A stretch of 64,000 bases of DNA, from assembly GCA_009760855.2 (NCBI GenBank), contig WPIO01000197.1, forward strand, positions 106,001 through 170,000, written 5' to 3'. A program made the translations under genes and the position numbers. The stretch comes from Cristatella mucedo (lineage: Eukaryota > Bryozoa > Phylactolaemata > Cristatellidae). The notes beneath the pieces are model-generated. The model did not search any database, was not told the DNA's origin, and saw only the letters and a list, made by a program, of their open reading frames with translations. Below are positions 10,896 through 20,490 of the stretch, piece after piece; the stretch's first letter is position 1, and the number at the start of each line of letters is the position of its first letter.

Positions 10896-11219
10896 CTGCA
10901 ACGTTGCCGCCGGTGCGATGAGAGGGCGCGGCTGCGTCTCTCGCGACGCCTGCGGCGGCCGGCGGCGGCCGGCGGTCGCGGCTCCAGCGCACGCCGCCCT
11001 AAGGCAGCGAATCGCCGAGCCCGCTACGAATCATCGAGCCCGGTGGGAGCGCTCGCTCTCAAGCTCTGGTGAACGCACTAGCGGCGGCGCGAGCAGCGAT
11101 GCATAGGCGTTGCCTTGGTTACAGTTAAGACGCTGTGCGCCTACCGAGACTTCCTACATCGAGACACCGGTTCGGACAACATCAAAACCCAGATTGGTTA
11201 GCTGAACTAATAGTCGCAC

Positions 11220-11358
11220 ACCTAATCACTCGATCATGCTTCCTGTACAGCAAATGTGAAGCTGCCTGTGGCTTTGGAGTTTCCTCGATGTACGGTCGTA
11301 TAGTGCAGGAAACGAAGCATGATCAAGTAGATACCGGTCATGCACAGCGTCCAAGCAC
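11220..11358 (+). repeat. 140-bp direct repeat, copy 2 (partner at 9279)
   Basis: This is the same block as at 9279-9417 in the same orientation, 1.94 kb away, ending GCGTCCAAGCACAC. It lies in the intron upstream of the main collagen exon. Confidence 0.8.
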
Positions 11359-11499
11359 ACAAAAGAAAAATCCCCAGGACGCTGCGATAAACAGGTTGGA
11401 TCACTTCGCTCCCTGCAGCCGCCGCTTTACAAGGCTGTCAGGAGCCACGTTAGAAACCGCTCGACTTTAAAGAGATGGCTAATCGATAGCTGACTTATT

Positions 11500-11580
11500 T
11501 ATATAGCAGTAGAAGATTCTCAACGGCTATCCCCACTGCTTGCACAGCCAAATTCGAATTCACAATCTGGATCTTTGAGG
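11500..11580 (-). mobile_element. SINE family 2, partial
   Basis: Only the tail is recognisable: on the minus strand GCAGTGGGGATAGCCGTTGAG...CTTCTACTGCTATATAA. The head is lost or strongly diverged. Confidence 0.5.
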
Positions 11581-11616
11581 GAGACAATCTTACTCCTGGA
11601 TTAAGCCTTGAAGGTG

Positions 11617-11722
11617 CTATTTTGTGTACTCCGAAATCAAATACCAGATACGGCGGAACACCGGCAGGTTCTATTTCGTTTACTCTGAAATCAAATACCA
11701 GACACGACGGAAGTACCGGGTG
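11617..11722 (+). repeat. 54-bp tandem duplication
   Basis: Copies at 11617-11670 and 11671-11722 share CTATTT, ACTC(C/T)GAAATCAAATACCAGA and ACCGG blocks, with about ten differences. Intronic; no function seen. Confidence 0.75.
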
Positions 11723-11934
11723 AACCTAAATGACCTTGATTGACCCTCGATCCTCTATACCATTATACCTCTTCCGATTCTCGCCGCTGAATTTAATGCT
11801 CTCCTTTAGGAGGCGAATGACCCTTCATGGAAGAAACTGAGTGAGACCGGAAAAGACGCAAAGCATGGAAAAGTGAGAAATTAACAGACTTAATAAAAAT
11901 GAGAATAAATGCGGTAGAATAATAATGCTAAATA

Positions 11935-12000
11935 ATAATTATATATTTGCACAGCGCCTTCAGACAACTTTCTTTCTGGGCACTTTACATTTAGGACACA
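11935..12000 (-). mobile_element. LINE family B tail fragment
   Basis: On the minus strand it reads AAATGTAAAGTGCCCAGAAAG followed by a diverged stem and ATT-rich end, matching the family B tail. Confidence 0.5.
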
Positions 12001-12099
12001 GCGAGAGAGCGACCAAAGAACAGACAGTTAAAAGCGACCATAGGAGAGAACGAGAAATGTAAGTGAAGCGACTCAAGCAGAGCCAGAGAAAGCACGCTT

Positions 12100-12270
12100 C
12101 ACTCAGCCGTGATGGCACACTGGGTAAGGCGGTTGCTTTCACGGCCTCGGTCCCGAGGTCGTGGGTTCGATTCCTGCGGCGGGGCGATCCTTTATCGCCA
12201 CTGCAAGCGGTGGTGATAGCCGTAAAGGCTCTTCTGTCGCTATACAAAAGAGGCTGTTTATTACGCTAGG
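12100..12270 (+). mobile_element. SINE family 2, best copy
   Basis: The tRNA-derived head has the A-box-like GATGGCACACTGG, a long arm CGGCCTCGGTCCCGAGG and the B-box GTGGGTTCGATTCC. The non-tRNA tail is GGCGATCCTTTATCGCC, GCAAGCGGTGGTGATAGCC and AAAGGCTCTTCTGTCGC, ending in TTATTTATT repeats. It is taken as the reference copy for the family. Confidence 0.8.
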
Positions 12271-12417
12271 ATTTATTTATTTATTTATTTAACCGGATGA
12301 AAAACCGGCAGGATGACCTGTGGCCTTTAGGCGCTTCCCCGCTGCTGTCACAGCGTGTTGCATTACTCTCATTACATGGATATCGTTGGATCGCTTTATG
12401 TGGCTAGCTAGTCTTCA

Positions 12418-12560
12418 GCTCTGGTTTAGGCAAACCGCTTAGGTGCTCGCCCCGACCGAGGTCAAGGTGACTGTGTTTGACGACCGAGGTTAAGGGCTAG
12501 AGCTAGCTGCAGCGCCTGTACAGACACTAAATTCTCTTAGGGTACTATACAAATTAATTT
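12418..12560 (+). mobile_element. SINE family 1, long-arm subtype
   Basis: The head is CTCTGGTTTAGGC... with GGTGCTCGCCCCGACCGAGG. An extra segment (GTCAAGGTGACTGTGTTTGA) follows, then a second GACCGAGG, and finally the tail CTAAATTCTCTTAGGGTACTATACAAATTAAT. The extra segment is shared with the copy at 57209 and absent from that at 40610. Confidence 0.75.
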
Positions 12561-12620
12561 TGTTTACTTTCTATGTATTTAATTAATTATATACACGCGC
12601 GTCCTACTTCAATTCCTTAC

Positions 12621-12816
12621 CTGGCTCTCCAGCCTCGCCAGGCGGTCCCATAGGCCCGTCGAGGCCGCGGAGCCGCTGACCCGCTGCGCCGCCAAGGTCA
12701 TGGACGCTGCCCAGAGCGGCTGATGATGCCAAAGTCGTAGGCCCTACAGTGATGTGCGCAAAAATCGTCTGCTGCAGCTGCTGCAAGGCTTTAGGCAACG
12801 CCAAACATTGTAACCC
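12621..12816 (-). CDS. Collagen-EGF gene, first collagen exon
   Basis: The donor GTAAGG at 12620 leaves CCA-G, and the next exon supplies GT to complete the Gly, so the joint is in frame. The exon encodes a Gln/Leu stretch (ALPKALQQLQQTIFAHITV) that could form a short coiled coil. A linker follows, then the first triplets GLDGPMGPPGEAGEPG. The acceptor is placed at ATCGCAG before 12816, but an alternative AG lies 9 bp upstream in the same frame. The phase does not match exon 1, so an intervening exon is expected. Confidence 0.7.
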
Positions 12817-13177
12817 CTGCGATCCCTCATTTTCAGCAGAGGATGAGAGGGATTGCAATAGATGCCTTGTGATACAGTGAGAACACAGTAGAACAGTAGA
12901 ACACTTACTAACACTTACAGTATAACACTTACTAATAGATAACACAAGCACCGAGATAAGGAGACGTAAGAGGTAGAGCGAATATGGGTAAGATAATAAT
13001 AAAAATAATAATAATGCTCTTTATAAAGTGCCACAACCTCAAATCCTTTGAAGACCGTGCATTTAGTTTGATAAGAAAACCAAACTGTTGCTCATAGGAT
13101 ACCCTATGCGTGCGGTTGGATTATAAAGCTTTGCTGTTCCAATAGGTGATGCGGTCGTAAGACCATCACCACGTACT

Positions 13178-13213
13178 CGAAATGTAGGTGTCGTTTTCGA
13201 CACCTACATTTCG
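13178..13213. repeat. Perfect 16-bp hairpin
   Basis: CGAAATGTAGGTGTCG at 13178-13193 pairs with its exact complement at 13198-13213 around TTTT. Intronic. Confidence 0.8.
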
Positions 13214-13329
13214 ACAGCTGCCTAAATTTTGAAAGCTTCATTCAGAAGACTGCTTCTACAACTTGCCATGACGTCCGATCCCTGCCTAAGAATAGGAGCT
13301 GTCTTCCACAGTGGCTAGTAAATAATTTA

Positions 13330-14006
13330 ACTAGCTCCTTAGTTCTGTCTCGGTTTGATTATTGTATTCGCATCTGGCTGGGCTAACAAAGAAAGCAGCT
13401 AGGCCACTGCAGCTGGCTACGAATATGGCTACAAGGCTAGTTTTCAAGTCCCAGAGGTTCGACCACGTGTCTCCTTTGTTAAAAGGGCTGGGATGGCTGC
13501 CGGCTGATCAACGTATACAAAGCAAAGTTCTTGCGCTGACCCACAAGGCCCGCCACGGCTTGGCCCCTCCATACCTAGCTGAACTGCTGCACTAGTTTCA
13601 GCCTCTTCGTGCCCTCAGATCCTGTGTGGACAAAAAATTAGCTGTTCCATTCTCTTGCTTAAAGACCGTTGGCGACAGAAGCTTCAGCTCAGCAGTTCCT
13701 AGACTGTGGAACTCGCTTGGACAATTCTTACGCAACGACCACTGCTCTCCTGCTGCCGACTATGGCTCATCCTTTTCAGCGGTCCTGAGCTGCCATTCTA
13801 CTCACTACCTCAACTGCTCTCCTGACTCTGCTATGTTTCTCATTTTCTATTTGTTTAGTGAGACGAAGTCTGGTGGCTACCGAATGTGTACCAAAAGCCG
13901 CTTGTGCTGTGAGTGCGCTATGAAAACTCCCCTGAATAGCACACATTTAGTTTTTATGACTTTGTGGAGTTACAGGCGGAAATACATTACATTACATTAC
14001 ATTCGT
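13330..14006 (+). mobile_element. LINE family A, 3' end of ORF2 and tail
   Basis: It encodes the C-terminal region of a CR1/L2-like LINE protein. Visible blocks are FDHVSPLLKGLGWLPADQRI, HKARHGLAPPYLAELL, TVGDRSFSSAVPRLWNSL and ETKSGGYRM, and the copy ends in TACAT repeats. It is 5' truncated and interrupted by stops. It sits in the first intron region of the collagen-EGF gene, opposite to its strand. Confidence 0.88.
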
Positions 14007-14009
14007 TCG

Positions 14010-14355
14010 TATGTTCCCAAAGAATGTAACTCACTTCCGACTTGCGTCACGACATCCCTGATTTTGCCACATTTAAAAAGAACTTAAAAACGCACCTATT
14101 TAGGACAGCATTTAGTGGGTCCCTGTGATTCGTCCTTGATGTGCTTATGCGTGCTGACACTGTGCATGCTGCCACTAACCGTACTTGCATGCTGACCCTG
14201 TGCATGTCGCCCCTATCCATGTTATTCATGTTTATTTAAGTATGATACCACTCACCATTCGATCGTGTTTCCTTTGCAGCAAATGTAAAGCGCCTAGAAA
14301 GAGATTGAGTTCTCTGATGGTGCTTTATCACGTGCATTATTATTATTAGTATTAA
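14010..14355 (+). mobile_element. LINE family B, 3' end
   Basis: It starts with the diverged C-terminal ORF2 block (TTCGTATGTTCCCAAAG). A 3' untranslated part with two TGCATGCTG units follows, then the tail AAATGTAAAGCGCCTAGAAAG...GAGATTGAGTTCTCTGATGGTGC and ATT repeats. It directly abuts the family A copy. Confidence 0.85.
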
Positions 14356-15002
14356 TATTCAAAACCACATTCGCAATACAGTCTTTTCCGCCTTGGCCTT
14401 AAAACGACATGCAGAGAGCCCTTCCCAGCTCTCTTGCAGGAAATCCGGAGCTACTGCCCCAAAGGCGCACACTTAAACAGCTCTTAGTTTTCCCAGACTG
14501 AGATATAGTTTCTCTGAGGGCCCTACTTAAATTTTATTTATTATTTAGAGAAGCTACATAGGTAGCCGACTCATTCCTCTCCAAAAAACTGCAGTTTGTT
14601 CTGCAATCTTACGAAAGATTAGCTGGTCATATTGAATTGAAAGAAAGCTAGAGATCAACAAATGAGCACGTGGGAACGAAAAGGTGGCGACTGCGGTGAC
14701 ACAGCCCTCGGCCATCCTCGACCACCCAACGAGTGGCTTCCTTTCACCGATTTTCTTTCAGAATCCCCCTCTTCACCTTCGATAGCATGTGAATTTGTCT
14801 TGAGCCACCAATGAGCCGTGCCTTCAAGTGTTGCCCAGTTCTTGGTCCCGATATTGGTGCATTCGTGCATGCATGCATGCATCGGCACGGCTCATCGATG
14901 CACACTCTCGCACGGCCTTCGCATCGATGCCGGCTCAGCGGTCGAGCAGCAAAGGCGTGCGCCTCGTGCTGCTGCTGCTGCTGCTGAGAAGCGACTACTT
15001 AC
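14356..15002. other. First intron side of the collagen-EGF gene, no exon seen on the minus strand
   Basis: No repeat family is recognised and no minus-strand exon is supported. On the plus strand 14927-15025 encodes a Leu-rich signal-peptide-like start followed by a GT donor (see the separate observation). Confidence 0.4.
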
Positions 15003-15090
15003 TCTGGGCCGCGCCGCCTTGGCAGGTAACTGGCCGCCACGTGTAAGCCAAGCTGAGAGCTGCTGCCACGTATAGTACTGCGAAGTTCAT
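15003..15090 (-). CDS. Collagen-EGF gene, first coding exon (signal peptide)
   Basis: The ATG at 15090 has A at -3 and opens a 29-codon exon ending in a strong donor, A/GTAAGTAG, in phase 1. The product starts MNFAVLYVAAALSLAYTWRP, a typical secretion signal with an 11-residue hydrophobic core, followed by VTCQGGAAQ. It lies 75 bp downstream of a TATA-like box on the same strand. It is assigned to the collagen-EGF gene by strand, position and intron phase; the direct splice partner has not been found. Confidence 0.6.
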
Positions 15091-15162
15091 CTTGTGTTTG
15101 TGATTGACCGCCAAGAGGACCTATCACAAGCCTGCGACCTCCTCGCAGGCGACGTAACGACG

Positions 15163-15233
15163 CTATATAACTATGCTCGAAGTTCCGCTGCTGCTGCTGC
15201 TGACGCCGGCGCCGATTGATCATGACGCATTGG
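15163..15233 (-). promoter_or_regulatory. Putative promoter of the collagen-EGF gene (TATA and CCAAT)
   Basis: On the minus strand, TTATATAG at 15170-15163 lies about 75 bp upstream of the ATG and CCAAT at 15233-15229 lies about 60 bp further upstream. TGACG/CGTCA motifs occur close to both. The TATA-like sequence is nearly symmetrical, so it could also act for the plus strand. Confidence 0.4.
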
Positions 15234-15239
15234 TTTCGG

Positions 15240-16689
15240 GACTATTCGATGACGCGGCAGATTTGTGACGTATTCAATCCTTAAATTTCGAGGCGATTGT
15301 ATTTGCTGCCTTTAGGCAACCAGAATGCAGCAGCAGTATTCTGGAGTTAGTCCCACTTTTTGCATTCTGGAATGCTTCTGTTCACGGGCAAAGAGCAATG
15401 AGGCCATTTGTCCTCGCCCTCTATGGCAGGATAACGACCTGAGTCTCCCTTATTTCTAGACCTCCTTGGCGGCCAGTACCTACCACAAAATAATGTCCTA
15501 ATTCCACGCGATGCGAAACCTCCAAGTTCTTATCGAATAAACGCTACGATTGAGCGCAATAATTTTTATCGCTTACGGTTATTGACCCTGGATAAACATA
15601 TTGCGGATCGTGGCCTCTGAAGGAAATACCTCGTACGTCTCTGCTCGTCTGCGTCCCCCCCCCAAAAAAAAACTCTATGTGGAGCTGTATTTTCGAGAAA
15701 TTTCTTCGCATTGCAGAGCAAATATTCTTGGCGCTTTTTTGAGCTTTACATTTACTGTACGTGGATTTGTATACAGTAAAAACGTGTAGTCAGCGCGAGA
15801 TCAGTAGCAACATCGCACTTAAAATATCTCGCCATGAAAAGTGCAGTCACAGCCACAAATCAGTCCGTCCTCTGCCAGTTAGAGCGAATATTGAGCGTGT
15901 GCACATGCATTTTAGCGTATAATCATGTGAATATTAATATTTGTCAATTATATGTAAAACAAATATAAAAATATATAGGTACAGATATGGATATATGTGT
16001 GTGGGTGTGTGCGCACGCGTGTGGGTGTGTGCGAATGTCACATAAATGGATATAGATATCTAAAGAAGTGAAGGAAGGAGCATAAACATGATAAACGCTC
16101 TATAATAGTTTTAAAACTGATGAAAGCCATAATTTTCTAATGAAACAAATTCGAGAAGTGCTTATATTATATTACGTATGGGTTCAGCTTTCGCGTAAGC
16201 TAGCCAAATGGGGTCACTGAATTCAAAGAGATAACTGCAGCAAGTTGCAGCACCTGACACCTGAGACGGCGCTGCAGCCGAGACACTTTATTTGCAGTGC
16301 GCGCACTTAAATTTCCGTGAGCTGTATTTTCTGCAACCATGGATATGTACCCAAAAAATTCATTATAAGGAAATCACACATCAATTATACAATTTTGCGG
16401 TACAGACAAAGCTGAACTCGCATTTCAAATTTAACTTCGATTTCCCAAGTATTAGTACAATCATAGAATTATTATTAGGTATTGAAGTATCACTACGAAG
16501 CATCTAATTGCTGACCTGTGTCTCGAGCCAATTTTAAATCCTTAAGAGACAGTGCCTTTATACGGTATGTTCGCAAAGCCTGGAACTCACTCCCGACTGA
16601 TGTCAAGACGCCCCTGGATATTACGAAATTTAAAATATACAATGTATATAATTATACATATATATATATACATTTAATATGTATAATTA
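15240..16689. other. Intergenic, AT-rich, no gene supported
   Basis: A GT-rich patch near 15995-16040 and a short fragment near 16555-16640 resembling the end of LINE family B ORF2 (VRKAWNSLPTDVKTPLDITKF) are the only recognisable content. Confidence 0.5.
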
Positions 16690-16803
16690 ATTTGTATTTG
16701 ACCTTAAGGGAACTTAATCTCTATTCATGCGCTTCATTTTCGCCATGGGTTAGAGCCCATGGCCTCGGCCAGATCTTGGTCGGGGCGAGCAACTTAACCC
16801 TTA
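16690..16803 (-). mobile_element. SINE family 1
   Basis: On the minus strand: TTAAGTTGCTCGCCCCGACC, AAGATCTGGCCGAGGCC, CATGGGCTCTAACCC and the tail GCATGAATAGAGATTAAGTT. Confidence 0.75.
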
Positions 16804-16954
16804 GGGCCAAACTAAGCTCAAATTGTGCCTGTTCCAACCAGAATCTACTGGCTCCGAGTGTATGATAATAAAGGCTGACGCGGTGGACTTCGTCACGTTG
16901 CGCCATATCGTTATGCTTCCTTTACAGCACACGTGAATTACGCCGTCCTTCTTT

Positions 16955-17055
16955 GGCTCAAGGATAAGGTGATCGCCTTGAACGACCAAGGTCATGGGCT
17001 CGAGCTTTGTCGCATACGTGGAGCACCTGACAGAGACCAAGTTCTCTTTAGTACA
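16955..17055 (+). mobile_element. SINE family 1, diverged copy
   Basis: It contains TTTGGCTCAAGGATAAGGTG, GACCAAGGTCATGGGCTCGA and a decayed tail GAGCACCTGACAGAGACC. It lacks the CGCCCCG block. Confidence 0.55.
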
Positions 17056-17093
17056 TGCGCAAATGAAAAATACATTGCATAGCAAGTTTAATG

Positions 17094-17113
17094 CCTTATA
17101 TATATATATATAC

Positions 17114-17208
<95 letters not shown>

Positions 17209-17221
17209 TATATACTATGTA
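17094..17221. repeat. (TA)n microsatellite
   Basis: About 125 bp of TA repeats with three short interruptions (CTATG, CTG, CA). Confidence 0.95.
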
Positions 17222-18264
17222 TACTCTCAGCAGAGCGCTCTGTAGCATCAAAATTTATACGTGCAAGATATCTACGTATCTAGCCTCTGGTATATAGCCT
17301 CTGCTTAAAAATGCTTTAGGTTAAATCGCTCCCGGTCCAACGTTCGCCTCAAACCGACAGACGCGGCTCGCGTGCGATTAATTGCCTCCCAAGCAGTTTG
17401 GGCTGAGCCTTGATTCTCTGCTTTACGTCGGTGCACTGATAAATAAATAAATTTTCTAAACTTCAATAAGCATGGCTCCGCTTTTGCCGAACTTCAGGTT
17501 TCGGGGGATTTTCCGATTTCAAAATTGTGGCTGATATTTAGCCGCTCTGTCGGCGTGTCGTCACCGTCACGTGGTTCCGCCCCGCTGCCCCCAGCCAACG
17601 CTCCGTCCGCCCAGCAGGCGCGCTCCTTGCTAGCACGAGGCTTGTCTTAGTCGCGCTATTGAATTTCTTTCTGCCTGTGCGTCGGCCTGTGCGCACACTA
17701 TCCACTCTCTTCTCTCATCTACTGGCACTCCGGAGTCCTGGCTTATGCGACGGCTACATCGTCGCTACATCCTCATGTCTCGCTCGCTCGCTTGCGCTGC
17801 CTGTATACGATACCGTACGTCATACGTCGTCAACGCCACAACTCGCTTGTGGGGGGGGGGGGCTTCATTCATCATCGCGCCACCATCGCTCGCGCGAGCC
17901 CCAACAGCTCTACCAGGCAGCTGCCTGAGATTTAGCCGCACCGCGCATCAGCGGTCAGTGCGCCTCTCCATCCAGCCAAAGTAGCAGGCCGCGCTCGAGG
18001 TTCAACGTCTCAGTACTGTAGTCACGAGCAAGGTCTGCATGCACAAAAAGACGGCCAATATACATCAGTACCTATAACTTGTGCTGTAGAAACGACCGGA
18101 GAACGCGATCCGTAACTTTTTCACGTAGGCGAGGCTAGTTTAACAATTAGTAAAACATTAGTGCGAAAAATCATGGTCTCGACAAGAACTCGTCGCCCGT
18201 TCATCGACTGGAATTAATAAATTTTGTCGTCGGTGACGAGCGGACGGAAGCAGGAGTTAACCCG
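17222..18264. other. Intergenic, CpG-rich between about 17520 and 18000, no gene supported
   Basis: Base composition rises sharply in GC and CpG around 17520-18000, with a G-run near 17850. Overlapping open frames there show no domain. It could be an unmethylated promoter-like island, but no start exon is recognised. Confidence 0.35.
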
Positions 18265-18598
18265 ACGTGCGTCAGAACATCCCCAGACTTGACCACTTTT
18301 AAAAAGAACTTAAAAACACCTATTTAGGACAGCATTTAGTGGGTTCCTGTTATTCGTCCTTCATTTGCGTATGCGTGCTGACACTTGCATGCTGCCACTA
18401 ACCACATTTGCATGCTGACCCTGGACATGTCACTCCTTACCATATTATTCATGTTGTTTATCAAGCATGATATTACTCATCATTCAATCGCTTTTCCCTT
18501 TGCAGCAAATGTAAAGCGCCTTGAAAGAGATTGAGTTCTCTGAGGGCGCTTTTTCAAGTGCATTGTTCTTGTTATTGTTATTATTATTATTATTATTA
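18265..18598 (+). mobile_element. LINE family B, 3' end
   Basis: It begins in the last ORF2 codons (CGTCAGAACATCCCC, TTTAAAAAGAACTTAAAAAC). It continues through TAGTGGGTTCCTGT and the TGCATGCTG units, and ends with the standard tail GCGCCTTGAAAGAGATTGAG plus ATT repeats. Confidence 0.85.
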
Positions 18599-18665
18599 TG
18601 CTAACCCGCGCGTGTGCGGACTGCGATAACTACCTGAATATTGGACCGAACTATATGCAAATAGG

Positions 18666-19310
18666 CTAAAAATGTCGGGCTCGTCGAGTTCTATTCGTCA
18701 AAAGAGAGACGGCGATTTTAAAAACGATGGTTTTTATTGGGCAAGTTCGCAGCGGCTGACCAGATCCAGGGCAAGGATCCAGGGCTCGATCACGAAAATT
18801 GAGCCTATTTTTATCGAGAAATAGCTCAAGATTGATGGCTGATTTGAGACAGCCGCTGGTGCCTTCTTCGGGCGCCCCACTGAGCGTATCTGCACGCCCG
18901 GAACAGCCTTGTGCGCTTATGCTCTTTTTTCTGCTACGACTCTGCGCCATATTGGATGCCGCCGACAACGGTGCGCCAATATTGTCAGGATCTTCGTCCT
19001 CACTACCAGCGATACTACCCAGGCGAGCACTGGCACCGAGATTCTTGCATAATCTCTTCAGACCAGCGGGTAGCAATGAAGTTTCTGGGAAAAATTTTCA
19101 AGAACTTGCACACCAGATCCGTTTCATTGTAACGAACATCATTGCTAATATCTTTTATATTGTCACTATAGCCAACAGTAGTGTGCATCCTTTTATTGAG
19201 CTCTTGCGAGCATAGTTCTTCAGATTTCTTTGATGTGATTCGGAAGCTTAGCTCCTGAATCAGGTCAACAGCATTTTTTACTTCGACAGCTATACTTTTT
19301 TAGGGCAGCT
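18666..19310 (-). other. Unidentified long open stretches, possibly coding
   Basis: On the minus strand one frame gives a coherent helix-prone protein segment (VDLIQELSFRITSKKSEELC, DISNDVRYNETDLVCKFLKI). An adjacent frame continues with an acidic/Ser-rich segment (GSIAGSEDEDPDN, then SRSRKKSISAQG). The change of frame near 19080 may mean an intron or a broken copy. Not recognised. A plus-strand frame at 18799-19215 overlaps it and looks like its shadow. Confidence 0.3.
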
Positions 19311-19379
19311 ATCCGCAAAATAAATAGTTAATTTATATTCTACTTGCGGAAATTCGGTAACCCGGTTTACCGCCATCGG

Positions 19380-19450
19380 GCTCAAATGTCAAGTGCCTAG
19401 AAAAAGATTTAAGTTCTCTGAGGGCGCTTAATCAAATGCATGATTATAAT
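19380..19450 (+). mobile_element. LINE family B tail fragment
   Basis: AAATGTCAAGTGCCTAGAAAAAG, TTCTCTGAGGGCGCTTAATC and an ATTATAATTATAAT end match the family tail. Confidence 0.65.
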
Positions 19451-20013
19451 TATAATTTTTACTGTACTGGCACTGGCCATTTTAGCGTTAAGCTTTCCGA
19501 TTTCATGGTTAAAGTAGGGGCATCCTTAAACTAGTAACTTGACTAAATAGTTACTCAGTTTGATCAAGTCTGCAGTCGGTTATGTTGTGAGCGTGTGCGT
19601 CCTTCTAAACTGCAAACGACTTGGAGCACTCGGAACACAACCGAATTTGACAACGTTTAATCAACAACTCTTCTGCAGACTTTAATGCTAACGGAGCCTC
19701 CTGTCGTCTTCGCCCAAGAACGCTGCGCTCCGATTGGCCAGCGCCGTTGCTAGCGCCAGCTGCAGCAACGCTTCGCTTCGATTGGTCAATCAAGGTCAGG
19801 AGGTGCCCCTAGCTTAGCACCGACAGACAGCAACATTTAGGCGAAGCACTATCGTAGGCTGGGGTAGGAATTCTTTATTACGATCCCAACAGTTAAGTGT
19901 GATTGTTAACAACACACTACTTCAAGGAAGTAGAGCCATGTGACATGTAACCTAGGTAAGCACATGCACAGCTGGTCGTCGGCTGTATAAAATAAATGTC
20001 TTAACCATGATTG

Positions 20014-20490
20014 ATGTAATGTAATGTATCTCCGTCAGTAACTCCACAAAGTCATAAAGACCATGTGGGTGTTACGCAGGAGAGTTTTGTATAGCACACT
20101 CACAGCCTAAGCGGCTTTCGGTACGCATTCGGTAGCCAACAGACTTCGTTTCACGCAACAAAGAGAAAGTGGGAAGCAAAGCAGAGTTAAGAGAGCAGTT
20201 GAGGTAGTGAGTAGCATAGAAGTAGCAGTTCAGGACCGCTGAAAAAGATGTGCCATAGTCGGCAGTTGGAGAGTAGATGTCGTTGCTTAAGAATTGTGGA
20301 AGCGAGTTCCACAGTCTAGTACCTGCAGAGCCAAAGCTTCTGTCGCCAACTGTCCTTAAGTGGAGGAATGGGACAGCTAATTTATTGTCCACACAGGACC
20401 TGAGGGCTCGAACAGGCTGAAACTGATGCAGCAGTTCAGCTAGGTACGAAGGAGCCAAGCCGTGGCGGGCCTTGTGGGTCAGCGTAAGAA
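20014..20490 (-). mobile_element. LINE family A, 3' fragment
   Basis: This is a minus-strand copy with long open stretches. LAELLHQFQPVRALRSC, LRTVGDRSFGSAGTRLWNSL, LLRETKSVGYRMRTESRLGC and the TACAT tail are recognisable. It is the best preserved 3' end of the family here. Confidence 0.88.

Larger units (their letters stand above)
7790..15090 (-). other. Gene: secreted collagen/EGF-domain protein (exons seen 15003-15090, 12621-12816, 10458-10895, 10116-10313, 7790-8491)
   Basis: This is a predicted extracellular matrix-type protein. In order it has a signal peptide, a short Gln/Leu-rich stretch, a collagen Gly-X-Y segment, a first EGF-like domain, a calcium-binding-type EGF, a third EGF, an unrecognised Cys-rich region and a fourth EGF. 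The last four exons join in frame through GT-AG introns, all phase 1, as is usual for shuffled extracellular modules. Exon 1 ends in phase 1, whereas the collagen exon at 12816 appears to start in phase 0, so at least one exon between them is missing from this model. The 3' end was not found. It resembles no named protein that I can identify: CCBE1 has EGF before collagen, the reverse order. Confidence 0.75.

Noticed and set aside
10565-10921. Plus-strand Gly-Pro-rich frame that looks like collagen
   Set aside because: It is the antisense reading of GC-rich Gly-X-Y codons. The minus strand alone joins to EGF cysteines and has matching GT-AG sites.
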